In this document: piece after piece, positions 15,310 to 23,371 of the stretch | Layout of the letters: every line of letters begins with the position of its first letter | How positions within the stretch are numbered: the first letter of the stretch is position 1 | From: JAFAVZ01 sp036009105 | Lineage (GTDB): Bacteria; Acidobacteriota; Thermoanaerobaculia; Gp7-AA8 | Assembly (NCBI GenBank): GCA_036009105.1 | Contig: DASYMJ010000215.1 | Coordinates: 1 to 35,418, forward strand | Length of the DNA stretch: 35,418 nucleotides | Direction: 5' to 3' | Notes under the pieces: model-generated | What the model saw: only the letters and a program-made list of their open reading frames with translations | Told to the model about the DNA's origin: nothing | Databases searched by the model: none | Position numbers and translations under genes: made by a program

Positions 15310-16833
15310 ATGGGAGCAGTTCGCAACCGCATCTGGTCGGCGGCCCTCCTTCTCGTCGTCGCGACAGCCCTGCAGGCGCAGGACCTCGCCTCGTTCGAGA
15401 AGCGCACTACCGTCCGGAAGCTCGACAACGGTCTCACCATCATCGTCATGGAGCGCCCCGAGGCGCCGGTCTTCTCGTATGCGACCGTCGTCAACACCGG
15501 CTCCGCGCAGGAAGTGCCCGGCATCACCGGCCTGGCCCACATGTTCGAGCACATGGCGTTCAAAGGGACGAACGCCATCGGCACGAGCGACTATGAAAAG
15601 GAAAAGGCGGCCCTGCAGAAGGTGGAAGACGCCTACGCCGCCTACCAGACCGAGCGTGGCCGCACCGGCCGCGACGAAACCCGGGTCAAGGAGCTGGAGA
15701 AGGCCTGGAAAGACGCCACGGACGAGGCCAACAAGTACGTCGTGGCGAACGAGTTCAGCAAGATCGTCGACCGCGCCGGCGCCGTCGGCGTGAACGCCTT
15801 CACCGCCAGCGACGAGACGGCGTACTTTTACTCGCTCCCCTCCAACCGCCTGGAGCTGTGGGCGTACCTGGAGTCGGAGCGTTTCCTCGACCCGGTCTTC
15901 CGCGAGTTCTACAAGGAGCGGGACGTGGTGACCGAGGAGCGCCGCATGCGCACCGAGAGCAGCCCCACCGGCCGCCTGATCGAACAGTTCCTGGCCACCG
16001 CGTTCGCGGCCCATCCGTACGGACAGCCGACCGTCGGCTGGCCGAGCGACCTCTCCTCTTTCTCCGCCACCGACGCGGAGGCCTTCCGCCGGAAGTACTA
16101 CGTGCCGGCCAACACCGTGATCGCCGTGGTCGGCGACGTGAAGGCGGCCGAGGCGCTGCCGCTGCTGGAGAAGTACTTCGGCCGGCTGCCCAAGGCGCCC
16201 GCGCCGCCGGCGCTGCGCACCGTGGAGCCGCCGCAGCGCGCCGAGCGGACGGTCACGCTGCGCGAGCAGTCGCAGCCGTTCTACCTGGAGGGCTACCACC
16301 GGCCGGCCGTCACCGATCCGGATGACGCCACCTACTCGGTCATCTCCATGCTGATGTCGAGCGGCCGCACCTCGCGGCTCTACAAGACGCTGGTGCGGGA
16401 CAGGAAGATCGCCGCGCAGGCCTCCGGCTTCAACGGCTTCCCGGGCGACAAGTACCCGAACCTCTTCACCTTCTTCGTGGTGCCGACGCCCGGCCACAGC
16501 AACGCCGAGGTGGCGGATGCGGTGCATGCCGAGATCGAGCGGCTGAAGAATGAGGATGTCTCGGCTGACGAGCTGCAGTCGGTGAAAACGCGCGCCAAGG
16601 CGGGCCTGCTCCGCCAGCTGGACAACAACGCCGGCCTGGCCCTGCAGCTGGCCGAGTCGCAGACGCTGTTCGGCGACTGGCGCGAGATCTTCCGCAGCAT
16701 CGACGACATCGACAAGGTGACGGCGGCCGACGTCCGCCGCGTGGCCAACAGCACGTTCGTGCCGAACAACCGCACCATCGCCATGATCGAGCGGGCGGCC
16801 GCCGCTCCGGCCCCGAAGGGAGACTCGAAATGA
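15310..16833 (+). CDS. M16 family zinc protease (catalytic subunit)
   Basis: This 507-residue exported peptidase has a signal peptide (WSAALLLVVATALQAQ). The inverted zinc motif HXXEH is intact (His77, Glu80, His81 in HMFEHMAF), and a downstream Glu in the KERDVVTEE segment (203-209) supplies the third ligand. An insertion of about 50 charged residues lies between HXXEH and the next conserved block (NAFTASDETAYFYSLP), as in other bacterial pitrilysin-like proteins of this type. The ATG follows AGGAGG; an ATG 48 bases upstream gives a poorer N-terminus. Its stop overlaps the next ATG (ATGA). It should work as a pair with the next protein to degrade peptides in the periplasm. Confidence 0.92.
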   Translation: MGAVRNRIWSAALLLVVATALQAQDLASFEKRTTVRKLDNGLTIIVMERPEAPVFSYATVVNTGSAQEVPGITGLAHMFEHMAFKGTNAIGTSDYEKEKAALQKVEDAYAAYQTERGRTGRDETRVKELEKAWKDATDEANKYVVANEFSKIVDRAGAVGVNAFTASDETAYFYSLPSNRLELWAYLESERFLDPVFREFYKERDVVTEERRMRTESSPTGRLIEQFLATAFAAHPYGQPTVGWPSDLSSFSATDAEAFRRKYYVPANTVIAVVGDVKAAEALPLLEKYFGRLPKAPAPPALRTVEPPQRAERTVTLREQSQPFYLEGYHRPAVTDPDDATYSVISMLMSSGRTSRLYKTLVRDRKIAAQASGFNGFPGDKYPNLFTFFVVPTPGHSNAEVADAVHAEIERLKNEDVSADELQSVKTRAKAGLLRQLDNNAGLALQLAESQTLFGDWREIFRSIDDIDKVTAADVRRVANSTFVPNNRTIAMIERAAAAPAPKGDSK

Positions 16834-18965
16834 CATCGCTTCGCAATCGTGGGACCGCGCTCGCGGCGGGCCTCCTGCTGGCCAGTGGCCTTGTAAGTGG
16901 CTCGGCGGCCGCGCAGGTGAAAGACTATCGCGAGATCAAGACGCCGGCGCTGCGCACGTTCACCATGCAGCAGCCCAAGCGCATCCAGCTCGACAACGGC
17001 ATGGTCATCTTCCTCCAGGAAGACCATGAGCTGCCGCTCATCCGCGGCTCGGCCCGCATCCGCGGCGGCGCGCGCGACATCCCCGCCGAAAAGGCGGGCA
17101 TGGTCGGCATCTACGCCTCCTCCTGGCGCACCGGCGGCACCGAGTCGAAGACCGGCGACCAGCTCGATGAGCTGCTCGAGTCGCGCGCGGCGCGCGTCGA
17201 GACCGGCGGCGGCGACGACTCCACCTCCGTCAGCTTCGATACGCTGAAGGGCGACTTCGACACCGTCTTCCCCATCTTCATCGACGTGCTGCAGCACCCC
17301 GCGTTCCGCCAGGAGAAGATCGATCTGGCCAGGACGCAGGCCAACACCGGCATCTCCCGCCGCAACGACGAGCCGCTCGGCATCGCCAGCCGCGAGGCGG
17401 CGCGCCTCGGCTACGGCACCAACTCGCCGTACGCGCGGCAGGCGGAGTACGCGACCATCGCCTCCATCACTCGCGACGACCTGCTCGCCTTCCACAAAAA
17501 GTACGTCTATCCGAACAACATCATCCTCGGCCTGACCGGCGACTTCGACTCCGCGCAGATGGAGCAGAAGCTGCGCAAGGCCTTCGGCTCCTGGGCCAAG
17601 GGGCCGGCCGCTTCGAGAGTCGCGCCCGCCGGCGGCACGCCCGCCGCGCCCGGCGTCTACTTCATCCCCAAGGATGACGTCACCCAGGCGTACATCAACC
17701 TCGTGCACACCGGCATCACCCGCAACAACCCCGACTACTACCCCCTCCTGGTGATGAACGAGATCCTCGGCGGCGGCTTCTCCGGCCGGCTCATGAACGA
17801 GATCCGCTCCAAGCTGGGCCTGGCCTACAGCGTGGGCGGCGGCGTCGGCTCGGACTGGGATCATCCCGGCCTGTTCCGCGTCGCCATGGGGACGAAGAGC
17901 GGCTCCACGGCGCAGGCCATCGACGCGCTCAAGAAGCAGCTCGCCGCCCTGCACGAGCAGCCGTTCACGGACGAGGAGCTCGCCCTGGCCAAGGAGTCGA
18001 TCCTCAACGCGTTCGTCTTCAACTCCGACTCGAAGAACAAGGTCCTCGCCCAGCGCATGGGGCTGGAGTTCTACGGCTACCCGGCCGACTGGTGGCAGCA
18101 GTACGCGAAGAACGTGGAGAAGGTCACGGCCGCCGATGTGGCCCGCGTGGCGAAGCAGTACGTGCATCCCGATCAGGTGGCGCTGCTGGTGGTCGGCAAG
18201 GAGAAGGACTTCGATCAGCCGATGGCGAAGCTCGGCACGGTGAAGACGATCGACATCACCATTCCCGAGCCGGGCGCGAAGCCGTCCGCCTCGTCCACCG
18301 CCCCGAAAACGTCGTCCGACGGCACGGCGCTGATCAACAAGCTGCGCGACTTCGTCGGCGGCAAGGCGAAGCTCGATGCGGTGCAGGCCACGCACACGGT
18401 GATGACCGCCTCGGTGCAGGGACCGCAGGGGCCGATGGAAGTGGAGATCGACGCCACGGTGCGCTACCCGGACGCCTCGCGCCGCGTGATCAAGACGCCG
18501 ATGGGCGAGATGACGCAGGTCTACACGCCCGACACGGCGTTCATGGCCGGCTCCCAGGGCGTGGCGGACGCCCCCTCCTCCCAGGCGACGATGGCCCGCA
18601 ACGAGATGAAGGCGGAGCTCGTCGCCGTGCTGAAGAACGTGGAGAACCCGGCCTACACGTTCAACGTGACGGGGACGGAGAAGGTCGGCGAGGTCAGCGC
18701 GCAGGTGCTGGAAGTGAACACCGGCGCCGGCACCATGAAGTGGTACATCGATCCCGCCACCGGCCGCCTGCTGCGCAAGGTGGCGCAGGGCCGCATGGGC
18801 GAGCAGGTCACCGAGTACAGCGACTGGAAGCAGTTCGGCGGCCTCAATCTCCCCACCTCGTACACCATCACCGCCAACGGCGAGAAAGCCGGCGGCGGCA
18901 GCGTGAAGAGCGTCGAGATCAACCCGACGGTGGACCCGGCGATCTTCACCCGCCCGGCGAGCTAG
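16830..18965 (+). CDS. M16 family non-catalytic subunit with C-terminal LolA-like extension
   Basis: This 711-residue exported protein has an N-terminal signal peptide ending near SAAAQ. Two M16 domains occupy about 40-480. Where the partner has HMFEH, this protein has GIYAS, so the zinc site is absent. The second M16 half keeps the SGRLMNEIRSKLGLAYSV segment, which supplies Arg and Tyr to the partner's active site in heterodimeric M16 enzymes. The last ~220 residues are an extra domain (pattern KWYIDPATGRLLRK, then TEYSDWKQFGGLNLP, then VEINPTVDPAIF), which resembles the LolA/LppX-like beta fold seen in outer-membrane lipoprotein handling. It is translationally coupled to the catalytic gene. 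Confidence 0.88.
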   Translation: MTSLRNRGTALAAGLLLASGLVSGSAAAQVKDYREIKTPALRTFTMQQPKRIQLDNGMVIFLQEDHELPLIRGSARIRGGARDIPAEKAGMVGIYASSWRTGGTESKTGDQLDELLESRAARVETGGGDDSTSVSFDTLKGDFDTVFPIFIDVLQHPAFRQEKIDLARTQANTGISRRNDEPLGIASREAARLGYGTNSPYARQAEYATIASITRDDLLAFHKKYVYPNNIILGLTGDFDSAQMEQKLRKAFGSWAKGPAASRVAPAGGTPAAPGVYFIPKDDVTQAYINLVHTGITRNNPDYYPLLVMNEILGGGFSGRLMNEIRSKLGLAYSVGGGVGSDWDHPGLFRVAMGTKSGSTAQAIDALKKQLAALHEQPFTDEELALAKESILNAFVFNSDSKNKVLAQRMGLEFYGYPADWWQQYAKNVEKVTAADVARVAKQYVHPDQVALLVVGKEKDFDQPMAKLGTVKTIDITIPEPGAKPSASSTAPKTSSDGTALINKLRDFVGGKAKLDAVQATHTVMTASVQGPQGPMEVEIDATVRYPDASRRVIKTPMGEMTQVYTPDTAFMAGSQGVADAPSSQATMARNEMKAELVAVLKNVENPAYTFNVTGTEKVGEVSAQVLEVNTGAGTMKWYIDPATGRLLRKVAQGRMGEQVTEYSDWKQFGGLNLPTSYTITANGEKAGGGSVKSVEINPTVDPAIFTRPAS

Positions 18966-18974
18966 GACGAACTG

Positions 18975-19051
18975 AACGTCAGGGCCGGCTCTCCAGCCGG
19001 CCCTGAACGCTGCACCACGATTGGGCCGGCTGGAGAGCCGGCCCTGACGTT
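18975..19051. repeat. REP-like paired palindromes, 29-bp perfect inverted repeat
   Basis: The arms 18975-19003 and 19023-19051 are perfect inverted copies (29 of 29), and each arm is itself palindromic (GGGCCGGCT CTCC AGCCGGCCC). It follows the M16 operon and precedes the BNR-repeat gene. A sister element lies at 21518-21588. The form resembles REP/BIME elements and could also stop transcription. Confidence 0.8.
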
Positions 19052-19090
19052 TTCCCCAAACGTTTGCGGACGCTCCTCCCCTCTCCTCCG

Positions 19091-19096
19091 TACACT
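19091..19096 (+). promoter_or_regulatory. -10 box TACACT, near-leaderless start
   Basis: TACACT ends eight bases before the ATG at 19105 and there is no Shine-Dalgarno, so the leader would be only one or two bases. Confidence 0.45.
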
Positions 19097-19104
19097 GAGG
19101 CGCC

Positions 19105-21513
19105 ATGCGCCCCTTCCCCATCGCCTGCCTGCTCCTGCTCGCCCTCTCCTGCTCCCACGCCGAAAGTGAACGGGAGCGCGAGGCATTCGATGATCCGCAG
19201 GAGGCGGCCGAGTACTACGCGATGAAGCGGCGCGCGCCGGAGGGCGTCAGCCCCCACGCGCTGTACGAGGCGGCGCGGGTGAAGATGGCGGCGATGCCGC
19301 GGCATGACACCGTCCCCCGCAACGACCAGGCGAAGGCAGTGGGCGGCTGGACCTTCCTCGGGCCGGGCAACATCGGCGGGCGGACGCGCGTGCTGGTCAT
19401 CGATCCGGTCGAGAACGAGGTGATGTGGACGGGCGGGGTGTCGGGCGGGATCTGGAAGACGTATGACGGGGGCGGGCATTGGCAGCCGGTGGGCGATCAG
19501 CTGGCCAATCTCGCCGTCAACTCGCTGGTGCAGGATCCCAAAGACCGCAACACGCTCTTCGCCGGCACGGGCGAAGGCTACTTTCGGGAAGACGTGCGCG
19601 GCACCGATCTCCCCCTGCGCGGCAACGGCATCTACGCCACGCACGACGGCGGCACGACGTGGAGCATCCTCCCCTCCACCGACGACCGCGACGACTTCCG
19701 CTGGGTGAACGACCTGGCCGTCAGCGCGCACGACTCGCAGCGCCTCTACGCCGCCACGCGCACCGGCGTCTGGCGCTCCACCGATGCGGGCATCACCTGG
19801 ACGCGCGTGGTGACAACGAACGTGAAAGGCGGCTGCCTCGATCTCGCCCTGCGCGGCGATCAGGAGGGCGACTACCTCTTCGCCTCCTGCGGCATCTTCG
19901 AGCAGGCCACCGTCTACCGCTCCAAGAACGCGCAGACGGACGCCGCGTGGGAAGCGGTGCTGCGCGATCCCGGCATGTCGCGCACGACGCTGGCCATCGC
20001 GCCGTCGCGAACCTCCACCATCTACGCGCTCTCCGCCGAGAACAGCTCCAGCCCCGATCGCGATCAGCAGCTGCACGCCGTCTTCCGCTCCGATGCGAAC
20101 GGCGACGCCGACAGCTGGCAGAAGCTCGCCTCGTCCGCCGACGCCGATCGCGTCAACCGCACGCTGCTGACGAATCCCATCAGCGTCTACCAGGCCATCT
20201 GCAACGGCGGCCAGAATTTCGCCGCCGGGGTGGCCATGGGGTGGCACTGCAACGTCATCGCCGTCGATCCGACCAATCCGGACCGGGTGTGGGCGGCGGG
20301 CGTCGATCTCTTCCGCTCCGACGACGGCGGCCGCAACTGGGGCGTCGCTTCCTACTGGTGGACGGACGACACGAAGCCGTCCTTCGTCCACGCCGACCAG
20401 CACGTCATCGCTTTCCATCCCCGCTACGACGGCTCCGCCAACCAGACGATGTTCGCCACGAACGACGGCGGCGTCTACAGGACGGAGAACGCGAATGCGG
20501 CGGTCGGCCGCGGCACGAGCGGGGTCTGCCAGGACACGGCGAGCCAGGTCGCCTGGACCTCGCTCAATCACAGCTACGGCGTGACGCAGTTCTATCAGGG
20601 CGCCGTCTTCCCCAACGGCCGCTCCTTCCTCGGCGGCGCGCAGGACAACGGGACGCTCGTCGGCACCATCGCGGACGGCCCCGACCGCTGGACGAGGCCC
20701 TGGGGCGGCGACGGCGCGTACGTGGCCATCGACCCAGTCGATCCGCAGAAGGTCGTGACCGAGTCGCAGTTCGGCAACCTCGCCGTCTCCATCGACGGCG
20801 GCCGCTCGTTCCGCTCGGTGCAGCCGCCGGTGGACGACTTCCTCTTCATCACACCGTTCGTGATCGATCCGAACGACCACCAGCGCATCTGGATCGGCGG
20901 CCGGCACATGTCGCGCTCAAACGAGGCGACCGGCGGCTGGTCGGTGGCGAGCACCCAGCTCCCGAACGAAGCGGGCCAGATCAGCGCCCTGGCCGTCGCC
21001 CCCGGCCGCCCCGATCGCATGCTCGCCGGCACGAACGAAGGCGTCCTGCTGCGCACGGATCAGGCCACCACCGCCACGCCGTCGACGGAGTGGACGCGCG
21101 TCTCGCCGCGCGGGGGCGGCTACGTCTCCTCCATCGCCTTCGACCCGTTCAACTCCGACCTGGTCTACGCGACCTACGCCGGCTTCGGCGGCGGCCCGCA
21201 CGTCTGGAAGTCGACCGACGGAGGCGCGAACTGGTCGCCGCTCGACGCCGGCCTGCCCGACATCCCCATGCACTCCCTGGCCATCGACCCCACCCAAACC
21301 ACGCGCCTATACCTCGGAACGGACCTCGGCATCTTCGTTTCTACCGATGGTGGAACGACGTGGGAGGTGGAGAACACCGGCTTCGCCGCCGTGGTCACCG
21401 AATGCGTGGTGATCGGACAGGGCGTGCGGGGACCGGCGGTCTATGCGTTCACGCACGGGCGTGGGGCATGGCGGGCGGAGTTGACGACCGGAACGCGGCG
21501 CAGACCGCGCTGA
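19105..21513 (+). CDS. Exported BNR/Asp-box (sortilin-like) beta-propeller protein
   Basis: This 802-residue protein carries at least seven Asp-box repeats (S/T-x-D-x-G-x-x-W or close): KTYDGGGHW, ATHDGGTTW, RSTDAGITW, RSDDGGRNW, VSIDGGRSF, KSTDGGANW and VSTDGGTTW. Such repeats build the beta-propellers of sialidases, sortilin/VPS10 proteins and photosystem assembly factors. No sialidase catalytic residues are evident, so a binding or processing role outside the cytoplasm is more likely. The N-terminus is hydrophobic and ends in ALSCSHAE; Cys16 may be lipidated, though the lipobox is imperfect. It is a single gene framed by two REP-like elements. Substrate is unknown. Confidence 0.85.
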   Translation: MRPFPIACLLLLALSCSHAESEREREAFDDPQEAAEYYAMKRRAPEGVSPHALYEAARVKMAAMPRHDTVPRNDQAKAVGGWTFLGPGNIGGRTRVLVIDPVENEVMWTGGVSGGIWKTYDGGGHWQPVGDQLANLAVNSLVQDPKDRNTLFAGTGEGYFREDVRGTDLPLRGNGIYATHDGGTTWSILPSTDDRDDFRWVNDLAVSAHDSQRLYAATRTGVWRSTDAGITWTRVVTTNVKGGCLDLALRGDQEGDYLFASCGIFEQATVYRSKNAQTDAAWEAVLRDPGMSRTTLAIAPSRTSTIYALSAENSSSPDRDQQLHAVFRSDANGDADSWQKLASSADADRVNRTLLTNPISVYQAICNGGQNFAAGVAMGWHCNVIAVDPTNPDRVWAAGVDLFRSDDGGRNWGVASYWWTDDTKPSFVHADQHVIAFHPRYDGSANQTMFATNDGGVYRTENANAAVGRGTSGVCQDTASQVAWTSLNHSYGVTQFYQGAVFPNGRSFLGGAQDNGTLVGTIADGPDRWTRPWGGDGAYVAIDPVDPQKVVTESQFGNLAVSIDGGRSFRSVQPPVDDFLFITPFVIDPNDHQRIWIGGRHMSRSNEATGGWSVASTQLPNEAGQISALAVAPGRPDRMLAGTNEGVLLRTDQATTATPSTEWTRVSPRGGGYVSSIAFDPFNSDLVYATYAGFGGGPHVWKSTDGGANWSPLDAGLPDIPMHSLAIDPTQTTRLYLGTDLGIFVSTDGGTTWEVENTGFAAVVTECVVIGQGVRGPAVYAFTHGRGAWRAELTTGTRRRPR

Positions 21514-21517
21514 GGCA

Positions 21518-21588
21518 AATGTAGGGCCGGCTCTCAGCCGGCCCAGCATCAACGAATGGCCGGGCCGGCTGAGAGCCGGCCCTACATT
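21518..21588. repeat. REP-like paired palindromes, 27-bp perfect inverted repeat
   Basis: The arms 21518-21544 and 21562-21588 are perfect inverted copies (27 of 27), with the core GGGCCGGCT CTC AGCCGGCCC, one base shorter than the sister element at 18975. It fills the gap between the convergent BNR-repeat and SGNH genes and touches the SGNH stop codon, so it probably also serves as a bidirectional terminator. Confidence 0.8.
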
Positions 21589-22346
21589 CAGATTGCATCC
21601 GCGATGCGGCGCGCGATCAACGCGTAACCCTCGGCCCCCGGATGGAACCGGTCGAGGGAGAGGCGGTCGTGGTACGCGAAGAGATCCGAGGTCTGCACCA
21701 CGGTCAGGTTCGGATCGGTGCCGAAGCGCTCCACGAGGCGCGCGTTCCAGCGGTTCACCAGCGCGGTGAGCTGCGGGCCGAACGGCGTCGCGGCGAACGG
21801 GTTGTACAGGCCGATGACGAAGATGCGCGCCCGCGGGTTCGCCGTGCGCACCACCTTCACCGCATCGGCCATGCGATTCAAGACCATGGTCATGGTCGCC
21901 TCCGGATCCTTGGGAGGCGCGTTGCGCCAGTCGGTGCCGCCCCACAGGTCGTTACCGCCGATGGAGATGATCACCACGTTCGATTCGCCGAGGAGGGTGC
22001 GGACGCTGGGATGGGAGAGCTGCTGCAGCAGGTCCGCGGTGCGCGCGCCGTTCACGGCGAGGTTCACCGTCTTCTTCGCCTTGATCTGCCGCTTCTCCAG
22101 CTCGTCGTTGAGACGGCCGCCGATGCCGAGGCCGGTGTCGTCGCCGGTGCCGCGGGCCAGGGAGTCGCCGAGGATGATGGGGACCACCGTACCGCGCGGC
22201 GCGCGGGTGGTCACGGCGGCCTGGGTCGGCACCGTCACCATGGAGCCGACATTGCCGGTGAAATACCACCACAGGCCGGCGCTGAATACCGCCGCGCCGG
22301 CCAGCGCGGCCGTCACCGGAAGGTACCAATAGAGGAGGCGTCGCAT
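21588..22346 (-). CDS. SGNH/GDSL family hydrolase, membrane anchored
   Basis: This 252-residue protein starts at ATG 22346 (MRRLLYWYLPV) with one hydrophobic anchor or signal helix (about 8-28). All four SGNH blocks are visible: block I GDSLARG with Ser62, the Gly of NGARTADLL, block III GGNDLW with Asn132, and block V DRFHPG with Asp232 and His235. It should hydrolyse an ester, lysophospholipid or acylated sugar outside the cytoplasm. Longer N-terminal extensions are possible by open frame but run through the divergent ABC gene and are rejected. It diverges from the ABC ATPase with a 31-base gap. Confidence 0.9.
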   Translation of the reverse strand: MRRLLYWYLPVTAALAGAAVFSAGLWWYFTGNVGSMVTVPTQAAVTTRAPRGTVVPIILGDSLARGTGDDTGLGIGGRLNDELEKRQIKAKKTVNLAVNGARTADLLQQLSHPSVRTLLGESNVVIISIGGNDLWGGTDWRNAPPKDPEATMTMVLNRMADAVKVVRTANPRARIFVIGLYNPFAATPFGPQLTALVNRWNARLVERFGTDPNLTVVQTSDLFAYHDRLSLDRFHPGAEGYALIARRIADAI

Positions 22347-22355
22347 GGCCGCGGC

Positions 22356-22365
22356 ACGGTACCAT
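22356..22365. promoter_or_regulatory. Overlapping divergent -10 boxes sharing GGTACC
   Basis: On the plus strand, TACCAT (22360-22365) lies 12 bases before the ATG at 22378. On the minus strand, TACCGT (22361-22356) lies nine bases before the ATG at 22346. Both use the palindrome GGTACC, so the two promoters would compete for polymerase. Confidence 0.4.
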
Positions 22366-22377
22366 GACCGGCTGCGC

Positions 22378-23289
22378 ATGACCGTCACCCCCGCCCTCTC
22401 GGCCCACTCGCTGACCAAAGTGATCGGCGCGCGAACCATCGTCGACGACGTCTCGTTCGACCTCCTGCCCGGCGAAGTCTTCGGCTTTCTCGGTCCCAAC
22501 GGCGCGGGGAAGACGACGACCATCCGCATGCTGGTCGGCCTGATCAAGCCGACCTCCGGGTCGATCGCCATCTGCGGCCACGACATCCGCCGCGACTTCG
22601 AGCGCGCCACGCGCTGCATCGGCTGCATCGTGGAGAGTCCCGATCTCTATCGCTTCATGACCGGCCGGGAGAACCTGGAGCACTTCGCGCGGATGCTCGG
22701 CGTCGGCAAGTCGGAGATCGAGCGGGTGGCGGAGCTGGTCGATCTCGCCCACCGCCTCGACCAGCGCGTCGGCACTTATTCGCTGGGCATGCGCCAGCGG
22801 CTGGGCATTGCGCAGGCGCTGCTCGGCAAGCCGCGCGTGCTCATCCTGGACGAGCCGGCGAACGGCCTCGATCCGGCCGGCATCCGGGAGATCCGCGAGC
22901 TGCTGCGGGCCTTGGCGGCCGAGGAGTCGCTGGCCGTGTTCGTGTCCAGCCATCTGCTGGCGGAGATCGAGCTGATGTGCGACCGGGTGGCCATCATCCA
23001 CCGTGGCCGCATCCTCCGCGAGGGCAGCGTGGCGGAGCTGATCTCGAAGCAGCGGGCGATGGAACTGCACGTCGGCGAGGTGGCGCGCGCCGAAGAGGTG
23101 CTGCGCGGCCGCGAGGTGCCGTTCACCACCGAACACGGCCGCATCTTCGTGCCGATCGACGAGAACGAGGCGCCGCCCATCCTCGCCGCATTGGTACAAG
23201 AGGGAGTGACGCTCTACGCCGCGCGGCCGCGCGTGCAGACGCTGGAAGAGATGTTCCTGGACGCGACGGGTGGAGAGACGGTGGGATGA
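22378..23289 (+). CDS. ABC-2 type exporter ATPase
   Basis: This 303-residue ATPase has Walker A GPNGAGKTT (39-47), the Q-loop region IVESPDLY, the signature YSLGMRQRL, Walker B VLILDEPANGLDP and the switch His in SSHLL. A C-terminal extension of about 80 residues is typical of the drug/natural-product exporter subfamily (DrrA/NatA-like). The ATG at 22378 gives the conventional N-terminus; one 33 bases earlier is unlikely. It pairs with the permease that begins 82 bases downstream. The cargo is not evident from the sequence. Confidence 0.93.
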   Translation: MTVTPALSAHSLTKVIGARTIVDDVSFDLLPGEVFGFLGPNGAGKTTTIRMLVGLIKPTSGSIAICGHDIRRDFERATRCIGCIVESPDLYRFMTGRENLEHFARMLGVGKSEIERVAELVDLAHRLDQRVGTYSLGMRQRLGIAQALLGKPRVLILDEPANGLDPAGIREIRELLRALAAEESLAVFVSSHLLAEIELMCDRVAIIHRGRILREGSVAELISKQRAMELHVGEVARAEEVLRGREVPFTTEHGRIFVPIDENEAPPILAALVQEGVTLYAARPRVQTLEEMFLDATGGETVG

Positions 23290-23293
23290 GGGG

Positions 23294-23371
23294 GAATTGA
23301 AAATTAGAAATTGAAAATTGAAAAATTGTCCGGCGCGGCGTTTTCAATTTTCAATTTTCAATTTTCAATTC
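23294..23371. repeat. Heptamer-array hairpin A (unit ATTGAAA)
   Basis: The arms 23294-23324 and 23341-23371 are 31 bases each and match as inverted copies at 29 positions. Each arm is about four tandem ATTGAAA units, in strong AT contrast to its surroundings. The loop is 16 bases and GC-rich. The right arm ends at the base before the permease ATG. Confidence 0.9.

Noticed and set aside
16830..18965. Second M16 protein as an active zinc protease
   Set aside because: The HXXEH motif is replaced by GIYAS, so it cannot bind the catalytic zinc on its own.
22347..22628. N-terminal extension of the SGNH hydrolase
   Set aside because: It runs antisense to the ABC ATPase Walker A region, and ATG 22346 gives a normal membrane anchor with a promoter-like box upstream.
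23311..23371. Earlier start codon for the ABC permease inside hairpin A
   Set aside because: It would translate the hairpin into a Phe/Gln-rich peptide; MFTRLIENE is the natural N-terminus.
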